From the NCBI GenBank assembly GCA_036654795.1, contig JAVVRI010000106.1, forward strand, positions 1-10,976: 10,976 nt of DNA, in the 5' to 3' direction. Source of the DNA: JAVVRI01 sp036654795. Lineage in GTDB: Bacteria; Bacteroidota; Bacteroidia; Bacteroidales; Tannerellaceae. Both the position numbers and the translations under genes were made by a program. The notes below the pieces were generated by a model. That model searched no databases. It had not been told where the DNA came from and saw only the letters and a list, made by a program, of their open reading frames with translations. Positions within the stretch are counted from its first letter, which is position 1; every line of letters starts with the position of its first letter. Shown here one piece after another: positions 1 to 6,089 of this stretch.

Positions 1-193
1 TCGCCTTGATATCTACCCGGTTGAATTTATCGTTCTCGTTCTCCTGATTGCTTTCACTTTCTAATATCTCTACGATCTTAATATCGTCGGACAGAAGAGT
101 CTTTAAGAACCCTTCCAGCACACCAAAGTTGGCCTTGTTGCGAAGAAGCCTCTTTACTGCCCAATCGAACCGAATATAATTGTCCTCATTCAT
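1..193 (-). CDS. Rpn/PD-(D/E)XK nuclease family transposase, N-terminal part
   Basis: The reverse strand reads open from an ATG at 193 to the window edge, giving 64 codons. It begins MNEDNYIRFDWAVKRLLRNK and ends in KFNRVDIKA. This resembles the N-terminus of the short Rpn-like proteins that are abundant in Bacteroides and are annotated as PD-(D/E)XK nuclease family transposases. In that family the start (FDxAxKRLL, then NxxVLEGFL) precedes the nuclease core, which would lie beyond position 1 and cannot be checked. Known Rpn proteins of this superfamily are DNA endonucleases that promote RecA-independent recombination; whether this member is active is unknown. A Bacteroides-type -7 box lies 27 bp upstream. 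The family call rests on recalled sequence similarity. Confidence 0.82.
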   Translation of the reverse strand, partial: MNEDNYIRFDWAVKRLLRNKANFGVLEGFLKTLLSDDIKIVEILESESNQENENDKFNRVDIKA

Positions 194-219
194 AGCTGCA
201 CTTGTTTAATACACTGTCA

Positions 220-227
220 CAAAGATA
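220..227 (-). promoter_or_regulatory. Bacteroides-type -7 box for the left nuclease gene
   Basis: The reverse strand reads TATCTTTG, an exact match to the Bacteroides -7 consensus TAnnTTTG. It sits 26 bases before the ATG at 193, which implies a leader of roughly 20 nt. No convincing -33 TTTG is seen at the usual distance. Confidence 0.5.
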
Positions 228-293
228 GAAACTTTCCGCAAAAGGCGCTTCCTATTATGTGGACTTTTTTCTTTGCTGCCTTGACCAATATCG

Positions 294-328
294 AAGCATA
301 TATGCTTTGGAGTATAAGCATATATGCT
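294..328. repeat. Two direct copies of a 12-bp palindrome (AGCATATATGCT)
   Basis: The perfect palindrome AGCATATATGCT occurs at 295-306 and again at 317-328, a 22-bp centre-to-centre distance of about two helical turns. The second copy is flanked by agtat and atact, which extend its symmetry. Because each unit is its own reverse complement, a transcript from either strand could pair copy one with copy two (12-bp stem, 10-nt loop). It lies between the lipoprotein stop (361) and the promoter of the next minus-strand gene. It could be a terminator-like hairpin or a paired operator. No T-tract follows, which weakens the terminator reading. Confidence 0.6.
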
Positions 329-360
329 ATACTATTTGATTTGATTTATGATGCAAATGT

Positions 361-1425
361 TTATGATGGATTATTTGGCTCCGCATAAACCAAATATCCG
401 GGATATTCGGTCGCTTCATCCAGCAGCAACAGAACGATATTGGCACGTTCCGTCACCCAAATGGCTACAGGATAGGCAGCAGGATATTCCTTTTGTTCGG
501 AGAATAGTTCGTCATACAGCTTCCACATCTTCTTATCTTTTTCATCTATATACGTCGGAGCTGAATAGAGCTTGCAGAAATAGTCATAAAGCGCCCGATA
601 GCTTTGCCCCCAGTCGCCACCAAAAAGCCTCACTTCGGCAAAAGGGACAGTACCATTCAGGCCGTATGTGGTCATCAAATCGGGACTGCTTTTAAGTACA
701 TCTACATAAGAACCCCAAGCTTGGGAATCTTTAATAATGTCACTCCATTTATAGACCAGAAAATCCTTGCCATCGGCGGCGGAGATGTCTAGTTGATGGC
801 GGAAGATCGACTTATTATCCTTCCATGCAGTCAGGTAAGTTTTATATTCGCCGGGGTACTTGAAGCAATGCCCCCATGACAAAGTCAGATGACTGCCCGC
901 CCAGCCTTCTCCTTCTCCATGTTCAAACACTCGAAAGCTACCATTCAGCCCATCTACCGTCCAAACAATTGAATCGCATACAGCAGAAAGGTCGTTGCTA
1001 TTGATTGACTGCGAGCCATTATCGAGATAAAAGTTCATTACATCAAAAATGTTTCCTTTCGGCTTCTCTACGGCAAGACGAGGCATTGGGAATTCTGTCA
1101 CTTTCACCTTTATCGTAGCCGATTCTCCCGTTTCATGGTCGGTAACGAGAATGTCGGTTTCGCCTTTCTGTTTGCCTTTAATTTCTATTTTAGCCTTATT
1201 GCTGCCTGCCCAAGTATAAAGAACATCGATCAGGTCAGAGTTTGCAACATCCATCGTCGTGTTTTCATGGGTAAACAAGTCGATAGCAACACTGCGCCCC
1301 TGCATCACTTCGCACGAGTTCTCGGAAAGTCTCAAATGATACGCCGGATTATCATCATCATCACTACAACTTATAAAGCCAATCACACAAAGGAATAACA
1401 AGAGTACGCTGAATGTTTTTTTCAT
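361..1425 (-). CDS. Surface-type lipoprotein with Ig-like/PKD-like region
   Basis: This 354-residue protein starts with MKKTFSVLLLFLCVIGFISC. That is a signal peptide whose lipobox ends at Cys20, followed at once by SDDDD. Acidic residues directly after the lipid-bearing cysteine match the lipoprotein export signal of Bacteroidota, so exposure on the outer cell surface is likely. Residues ~30-112 have the alternating strand pattern of a bacterial Ig-like domain, including a GETDILVTD-type strand. Residues ~113-215 resemble a PKD-like fold (SIVWTVDG, YPGEYKTYLTAW). Residues ~220-354 are rich in Trp and Tyr and I do not recognise them. No catalytic motif is visible. The gene stands alone and lacks the SusC/SusD partners usual for glycan-uptake lipoproteins. 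Its role is unknown; adhesion or ligand binding would be a guess. Confidence 0.85.
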   Translation of the reverse strand: MKKTFSVLLLFLCVIGFISCSDDDDNPAYHLRLSENSCEVMQGRSVAIDLFTHENTTMDVANSDLIDVLYTWAGSNKAKIEIKGKQKGETDILVTDHETGESATIKVKVTEFPMPRLAVEKPKGNIFDVMNFYLDNGSQSINSNDLSAVCDSIVWTVDGLNGSFRVFEHGEGEGWAGSHLTLSWGHCFKYPGEYKTYLTAWKDNKSIFRHQLDISAADGKDFLVYKWSDIIKDSQAWGSYVDVLKSSPDLMTTYGLNGTVPFAEVRLFGGDWGQSYRALYDYFCKLYSAPTYIDEKDKKMWKLYDELFSEQKEYPAAYPVAIWVTERANIVLLLLDEATEYPGYLVYAEPNNPS

Positions 1426-1491
1426 TTTCTTCTAAAATTTAATCGTATAGTTTAATGTTTCGTCTTACCCAATACAACAACTACGCGAGCA

Positions 1492-1499
1492 CAAAATTA
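1492..1499 (-). promoter_or_regulatory. Putative -7 box for the lipoprotein gene
   Basis: The reverse strand reads TAATTTTG, matching TAnnTTTG, 66 bases before the ATG at 1425. It implies a 5' leader of about 60 nt. The surrounding DNA is AT-rich and no clear -33 element is seen, so a chance match is possible. Confidence 0.4.
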
Positions 1500-1511
1500 A
1501 AATATAATTTA

Positions 1512-1681
1512 TCATCCGGCATGATTCTTTTCACGTAGTCTCTTTTCTTCACGTTTTTTCACCTTCAATAGGAAGCATGCATCCGCTTGTTTTTCCCGTT
1601 TAGCCGGCTTATGGCCTATTACGGAAGCATCTTCCGTAATAGACTTTCATTAAAATCACAACGCCGACATAACTTTTTCAT
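1512..1681 (-). pseudogene. Possible broken or frameshifted small Lys/Arg-rich gene
   Basis: On the reverse strand an ATG at 1681 opens MKKLCRRCDFNE and then stops after 20 codons (TAA). The overlapping frame, entered by a -1 shift at about 1646, runs 44 codons without a stop to TGA at 1512, with a second stop (TAA) directly after it. That second frame contains AKREKQADACFLLK and then a highly charged KKREEKRLREKNHAG end. Joined by one frameshift, the two parts give a basic peptide of about 56 residues. This would be a decayed or frameshifted small gene, or chance. A perfect 12-bp-arm hairpin begins just after the shift point. I do not recognise the peptide. Confidence 0.25.
1616..1642. repeat. 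Perfect inverted repeat, 12-bp arms, 3-bp centre
   Basis: CTATTACGGAAG (1616-1627) is followed by cat and then its exact reverse complement CTTCCGTAATAG (1631-1642). It lies between the divergent lipoprotein and hexokinase genes, 70 bp upstream of the hexokinase -7 box. Perfect dyad symmetry of this size fits an operator for a dimeric regulator or an RNA hairpin with a tight 3-nt loop. No regulator gene is adjacent. Confidence 0.65.
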
Positions 1682-1712
1682 CAAAACGTATGGTTGCTTA
1701 TCATATTCATCT

Positions 1713-1720
1713 TATATTTG
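1713..1720 (+). promoter_or_regulatory. -7 box for the ROK hexokinase gene
   Basis: TATATTTG matches the Bacteroides TAnnTTTG consensus. A TTG at 1694-1696 is a possible but short-spaced -33 element (16 bp). Transcription would begin near 1727, only about 5 nt before an in-frame GTG at 1732 but about 35 nt before the ATG at 1762. This favours the ATG as the real start. Confidence 0.5.
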
Positions 1721-1761
1721 CTTCCTAGTATGTGAACATTATTAATCGTAAATATAAAATC

Positions 1762-2751
1762 ATGGAGAAGCCTTATGTAGTAGGTATTGATATTGGCGGG
1801 ACCAATACAGTATTTGGTGTAGTAGACGCAAGAGGAACAATCTTGTACAGTGGATCGATCAAAACAGGCAAATTTGCAGATGTAAACGATTACGTGGCCG
1901 AGCTAGCTAAGGGGTTACAACAGGTAATCGACCAAGCAGGCGGTAGCGACAAAATCAAAGGAATAGGCGTTGGTGCTCCTAACGGTAATTATTTCAACGG
2001 TTGTATTGAGTTTGCTCCAAATCTTCCTTGGAGAGGCAAAATACCTTTGGCTCAGCTAATCAGCGAGAAGTTAGGGGGAATACCGGTATCATTGACTAAT
2101 GATGCAAACGCAGCAGCTATCGGCGAAATGACCTATGGCGCAGCACGCGGTATGAAAGATTTTATTGTCATCACACTTGGAACAGGCGTAGGTAGCGGTG
2201 TCGTTGTGAACGGAAGTATGGTTTACGGGCACGATGGTTTTGCCGGTGAGCTGGGTCACGTGATTGTACGCCGTAACAACGGACGTCTTTGCGGTTGTGG
2301 TCGCCAAGGATGTCTTGAGGCATACGCTTCGGCTACTGGTGTAGCTCGTACAGCACGCGAATATCTGGAAATCCGCAAGGACGAAAGTGTACTGCGCGAT
2401 CTGGATCCAGACGAAATCACATCGAAAGATGTATACGACGCAGCGATGAAGAACGATAAAATAGCCCTCGAAATATTCGAAGCAACCGGCACAATGCTAG
2501 GCGAAGCCTTTGCAGACTTCGTAGCCTTTACAAGCCCGGAAGCAATTATTTTGTTTGGTGGTCTGACGAAAGCCGGAGATTTGATTATGAATCCGATCAA
2601 ACGCTCAATGGACAAAAACATGCTGAAAGTATTCGAAGGAAAGACAAAAGTTCTCTTCTCTCAACTGAAAGAAAGCGATGCAGCCGTATTGGGTGCCAGT
2701 GCCTTGGGTTGGGAAGTAAAAGATCAGAATTCGAACACGGTAATAGCATAA
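1762..2751 (+). CDS. rokA: ROK-family hexokinase/glucokinase (RokA-like)
   Basis: This cytoplasmic sugar kinase is predicted to phosphorylate glucose, and perhaps other hexoses or GlcNAc, with ATP. From the ATG the product is 329 residues, normal for ROK kinases. The phosphate-binding DIGGT motif is at residues 10-14. The catalytic Asp is D114 within TNDANAAA. The LGTGVGSG glycine loop is at 139-146. The ROK zinc site is complete, with H166 in ELGH and Cys177, Cys179 and Cys184 in CGCGRQGCLE. An in-frame GTG at 1732 would add ten residues, but it falls almost at the predicted transcription start and before the conserved domain, so ATG 1762 is preferred. The name follows the described Bacteroides ROK hexokinase RokA. 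The family is certain, the orthology likely, and the substrate range not readable from sequence. The gene is monocistronic or loosely linked to the NUDIX gene, with a strong hairpin between them. Confidence 0.93.
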   Translation: MEKPYVVGIDIGGTNTVFGVVDARGTILYSGSIKTGKFADVNDYVAELAKGLQQVIDQAGGSDKIKGIGVGAPNGNYFNGCIEFAPNLPWRGKIPLAQLISEKLGGIPVSLTNDANAAAIGEMTYGAARGMKDFIVITLGTGVGSGVVVNGSMVYGHDGFAGELGHVIVRRNNGRLCGCGRQGCLEAYASATGVARTAREYLEIRKDESVLRDLDPDEITSKDVYDAAMKNDKIALEIFEATGTMLGEAFADFVAFTSPEAIILFGGLTKAGDLIMNPIKRSMDKNMLKVFEGKTKVLFSQLKESDAAVLGASALGWEVKDQNSNTVIA

Positions 2752-2777
2752 AATCCCTCGACACTTTGTTTAAACAT

Positions 2778-2833
2778 AAGAAGGCACTTAAAGGAACGGA
2801 AGAAGACTCTTCTGTTTCTTTAAGTGCCTTCTT
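2778..2833 (+). terminator. Long near-perfect hairpin after the hexokinase gene
   Basis: AAGAAGGCACTTAAAG (2778-2793) pairs perfectly with CTTTAAGTGCCTTCTT (2818-2833). The intervening 24 bases pair further: GAAC with GTTT including one G-U, then AGAAG with CTTCT around an ACT loop. The result is an almost continuous stem of about 25 bp with one 3-nt bulge. It starts 27 bp after the hexokinase stop and ends 24 bp before the NUDIX start. It is probably a terminator for the hexokinase transcript. The following bases (cgtattc) are not a clean U-tract, so attenuation or mRNA 3'-end stabilisation is possible. Confidence 0.7.
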
Positions 2834-2857
2834 CGTATTCTAAACTATATTGATGAT

Positions 2858-3385
2858 ATGAAACATCCCCTCTATCAGTTTATCTACTGTCCCGTCTGTG
2901 GTGCAAAAAGCTTTGCCGAACGTAACGAAAAAGCCAAGCAATGTACGAAGTGCGGCTTCGTCTACTACTTCAACCCCTCTGCCGCTGTGGCCTGCTTCCT
3001 ACGCAATGAGAAGGGCGAACTGCTCGTTGTGCGTCGCGGCAAAGAGCCGGCCAAAGGCACACTCGATCTGCCGGGTGGTTTTGTGGACATGCACGAATCA
3101 GCCGAAGAGGCTGCCCATCGCGAGGTGTTAGAAGAGACGGGGCTCAAGCTGAGCAGCCTCAGCTACCTCTTCTCCATCCCCAACCTCTACCCCTACTCCG
3201 GCTTCGAGGTGCACACAGTCGATCTGTTCTATGAATGCCTCGTTCCCGACTTTAGCAAAGCCTTGGCGGCAGACGACGCGGCAGAGATCATCATCCTACC
3301 TGCCAAAGAGCTGGTGGCTGCCGACTTTGGCCTCCATTCCATACGAGAAGCGGTCGAGAGGTACAGCAAAATAATCCGGCCATAA
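2858..3385 (+). CDS. NUDIX hydrolase with N-terminal zinc ribbon
   Basis: This 175-residue cytoplasmic protein would hydrolyse a nucleoside-diphosphate-linked compound with Mg2+ or Mn2+. An N-terminal zinc ribbon uses Cys11/Cys14 (CPVC) and Cys29/Cys32 (CTKC). The Nudix box spans residues 74-96 and matches GX5EX7REUXEEXGU fully, with E80 and REVLEETGL carrying the metal-binding glutamates. The zinc ribbon plus Nudix arrangement recalls NADH pyrophosphatase NudC. However, the protein is shorter and I do not see the NudC SQPWPFPxS signature, so the substrate is open. The interior of the gene is visibly more GC-rich than the flanking DNA. No clear promoter lies in the 24 bp after the upstream hairpin. 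Its stop codon lies 8 bp from that of the convergent MFS gene. Confidence 0.92.
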   Translation: MKHPLYQFIYCPVCGAKSFAERNEKAKQCTKCGFVYYFNPSAAVACFLRNEKGELLVVRRGKEPAKGTLDLPGGFVDMHESAEEAAHREVLEETGLKLSSLSYLFSIPNLYPYSGFEVHTVDLFYECLVPDFSKALAADDAAEIIILPAKELVAADFGLHSIREAVERYSKIIRP

Positions 3386-3393
3386 ATCAGCCC

Positions 3394-4989
3394 TTATACC
3401 ATATCGTCGCCGGTCTTTACTACGGCTACCTTGATTGTCTTGTGGAATGGGATAAATCGGGATACAACGGTAATGACAAATGCCCCTATCAATACGTAGC
3501 CGAGAACAGACTTGAGCCCCAACAATAGGGCTTGCTGCTGAAGAACAGAATTCAGGCTGTTCGTGGCAATCTGAGTGGCTTCGCTGTACTCATGGCCTTG
3601 CGCAAGAGCCGTGTGCAAGGTCTGGTTATAAAGATCGGAAGCAAGCGGGGTGGTCAGCGTCAGACTCTCCGACAGGATTGTTGCGTATTTGTTTTGCAGG
3701 TAATAGATGATGTTATTGAAGAAGGATGCCGATACGACCGGAGCCAACACAGATCGGAAAGAGATCAGGAAGAAGGCGTTGGAGAGCATCAGGCGCGGGT
3801 CTAAATCTTCCACCACATAAACGCCAAAAGCAATAAACAAGATCATCATACCCAATCCACGAAAGAACATGGGGAGGAAAAGCATCTCGTAAGTGCCATA
3901 AGGGGTAATCCCGAAATAGAGAATAGACAGATAGATAACATAGCAAAACATTCCGCCCGAAACCAGAAAGCGGAAGCGCCACCGTTGCCACCGAAACCAC
4001 CAGAAGCAGACAACAGCTCCTACGCAAAAGCCCGGAAGAAGAAATAGATTCAACGCATTGGCATGCACACTGTCTATGCGGATAATGCTGTTCATATAGT
4101 TCGTTACCAACGTACTGGTAGCCGAAAAAAACATAACCAATATCATAAAGAAGTAGCCGATGACGGACTTATGATGGCCAAGTGGCTTCAAGCTGATGTA
4201 TGGCTTCTCGCTCGTGCGTTGACGTTGCCAGAAAAGATAAAACAGCAGGGGGATGGCCATCACATAAATCCGTATTTTCGTAGAGGCAAACCAATCGAGC
4301 GATTTGCCGTAAGTAAACACATAAATAGAGAATAGCAGCGCACTGGAGATCAAAATAATACTTTTCCAATCGATCTCCTTATACGGAAAAGAGATTGGTT
4401 TTTTTGCATAGCGAAAGAACAGCAGGATAAAGGTCATCGCGACCAGCATAAGCAACATCGTAAAGTAATACATGTATTGCCATTGGTAGTAGTAGGCCAG
4501 TTGTGCCGTGATAGCCATAGAGATCTGTCCTCCTGAAAACACCATCGGATAAAAATAGGCATAAAATTCACTACGGATATTCTTCGGACTGAACAACGGG
4601 CGGATGGAGACGATAAACTGAAGCATGACAAAGGCTTTCAGAAAGCCTACAAAGAAGCTGCAGATAATAATCAAATCAATATTATTGGTATGTGCACAGC
4701 CGAAACTGATCAAGATTTGCAGAAACAAGTCGCCAAGCAATAAAGTCTTCGGGGTAACCACTGCACGTATTTTCGGTACAATTGGGTAAGCTACCGCCAT
4801 ACCTACAGAAGCAGCATAATATCCCAGCGTAATATCCTCACTTAGGATACCCAGCGTATTGCTGACCTCCACCATGCTTCCGGTGTACGCTCCGTTGAGC
4901 ATCACAATAGGAAGTATCACGAAAAACATGGTGACAACGCCCAGCCATTGGGGCACCCAGGGGCGAGTGGGAAGGTCTAGCTTTACCAT
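3394..4989 (-). CDS. MFS efflux pump, DHA2/EmrB-like, 14 TM helices
   Basis: This 531-residue inner-membrane protein has about 14 hydrophobic helices. The first is at ~15-35 after a short cytoplasmic start (LDLPTRPWVPQW), and the last is at ~490-515. A soluble loop of ~65 residues precedes the final helix, which fits the EmrB/DHA2 drug:H+ antiporter family. It is the third gene of a minus-strand operon and starts 7 bp after the HlyD-like adaptor stop. The adaptor and TolC-like genes just upstream show that it works as the inner-membrane engine of a tripartite pump. Classical MFS motifs are weak, as is common in Bacteroidota members. The substrate (drug, bile acid, fatty acid or metabolite) cannot be read from sequence. 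The gene converges on the NUDIX gene with no hairpin between them. Confidence 0.88.
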   Translation of the reverse strand: MVKLDLPTRPWVPQWLGVVTMFFVILPIVMLNGAYTGSMVEVSNTLGILSEDITLGYYAASVGMAVAYPIVPKIRAVVTPKTLLLGDLFLQILISFGCAHTNNIDLIIICSFFVGFLKAFVMLQFIVSIRPLFSPKNIRSEFYAYFYPMVFSGGQISMAITAQLAYYYQWQYMYYFTMLLMLVAMTFILLFFRYAKKPISFPYKEIDWKSIILISSALLFSIYVFTYGKSLDWFASTKIRIYVMAIPLLFYLFWQRQRTSEKPYISLKPLGHHKSVIGYFFMILVMFFSATSTLVTNYMNSIIRIDSVHANALNLFLLPGFCVGAVVCFWWFRWQRWRFRFLVSGGMFCYVIYLSILYFGITPYGTYEMLFLPMFFRGLGMMILFIAFGVYVVEDLDPRLMLSNAFFLISFRSVLAPVVSASFFNNIIYYLQNKYATILSESLTLTTPLASDLYNQTLHTALAQGHEYSEATQIATNSLNSVLQQQALLLGLKSVLGYVLIGAFVITVVSRFIPFHKTIKVAVVKTGDDMV

Positions 4990-4996
4990 CCTTCCT

Positions 4997-6067
4997 TTAT
5001 TTATCTATTCGTGCTTCCGTCTCCACCATCATACCTGCACGCAAAGCCGCCATCTCCTTAGGCGTAGCATCGTTCAGCTTGATACGGACAGGTATTCGTT
5101 GCTGCACCTTCACGAAGTTTCCGGCCGAATTGTCGGTAGGCACAAGTGAGTACTTGGAGCCGGTCGCCTCCGAGATGGCGGTTACCGTGCCCTGAAATAC
5201 TCTTCCCTCGAAGGCATCTACTTTGATACGGACTTTCTGCCCGATGTAGATATGGGTAATTTGCGTCTCTTTGTAATTAGCTGTGATCCATTTATCGTTG
5301 CTCCGCACGAGGTAAGAGATGGTCTGTCCGCTTTGCACGAACTGACCCGCTTCGAGGGTACGCCGCCCCATGTATCCGTCGTAGGGGGCAATCAGAACGG
5401 AATAAGACAGGTTGAGCTTGGCCATGTCCAGTTCGGCCTCTTTGCGAAGAATAGCTGCTTCTACACCGGTCGATTTGTTGTTTGCCTCCGAATATTGGGA
5501 GCGGGCAGCATTCTTTTGCTCCAGCAGGGCTTGATAGCGAGCTTTGGTGGCTTCATAGTTTGCCTTTACCTGTTCGTATTGCTGGCGGGAGACGGACTCT
5601 TCGTCCAGCAGGTTGGAGTAGCGTTTGTATTCTTCTTCCTGCTGCCACAGTTTGGCTTTTGTTTCGGCCATGTTGGCATCCTGTATGGCAATGTTTACTT
5701 GCGAGGTATGGATGCCCGAATGTAATACATCCTTCGAACCCCTTGCATCCATCAGGGCTGCTTCGGCATCTTTTACTTTAATCTGATACTCCCGGTTGTC
5801 GAGTATTAAAAGGGTGTCGCCGGCATGTACCTGTTGATGTTCGGTGAAGCGTATCTCTTGAATATATCCGGAGGCACGTATGTTCAATGGGGCAATATAC
5901 TGGTCTACCATCGCATCGTTGGTGATTTCGTAGTTGACGTATTTCCAAAAGTAGTTTATCGTCCACGAGATACCCGCCAATACCAGCAGGACACATACGG
6001 TATTGACCGTTATATTCCTTATCCGAAGTCTCTTGAGTTGTTCCTTTTTTATATGTAAGTTAGACAT
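4997..6067 (-). CDS. HlyD/EmrA-like periplasmic adaptor of tripartite efflux pump
   Basis: This 356-residue membrane-fusion protein has a short basic cytoplasmic N-terminus and one membrane anchor at ~18-40. A lipoyl/barrel half-motif follows (NIRASGYIQEIRFTEHQQV, ~62-80; then GDTLLILDN). A helical hairpin at ~95-205 is rich in Ala, Gln, Glu and Lys and fits the coiled coil that contacts TolC. The second lipoyl half is APYDGYMGRR...AGQFV, followed by the beta-barrel part. This order is that of EmrA/HlyD adaptors, which bridge an inner-membrane pump to an outer-membrane channel. The gene lies 22 bp after the TolC-like gene and 7 bp before the MFS gene, so the three are probably co-transcribed. 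No Shine-Dalgarno is visible before ATG 6067, as is normal in this phylum. Confidence 0.92.
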   Translation of the reverse strand: MSNLHIKKEQLKRLRIRNITVNTVCVLLVLAGISWTINYFWKYVNYEITNDAMVDQYIAPLNIRASGYIQEIRFTEHQQVHAGDTLLILDNREYQIKVKDAEAALMDARGSKDVLHSGIHTSQVNIAIQDANMAETKAKLWQQEEEYKRYSNLLDEESVSRQQYEQVKANYEATKARYQALLEQKNAARSQYSEANNKSTGVEAAILRKEAELDMAKLNLSYSVLIAPYDGYMGRRTLEAGQFVQSGQTISYLVRSNDKWITANYKETQITHIYIGQKVRIKVDAFEGRVFQGTVTAISEATGSKYSLVPTDNSAGNFVKVQQRIPVRIKLNDATPKEMAALRAGMMVETEARIDK

Positions 6068-6089
6068 ACTTGAATGTTATTAATGAGGG

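Noticed and set aside
1732..1761. GTG at 1732 as the hexokinase start
   Set aside because: The extra ten residues precede the conserved domain, and the GTG lies about 5 nt from the predicted transcription start. The ATG at 1762 fits better.
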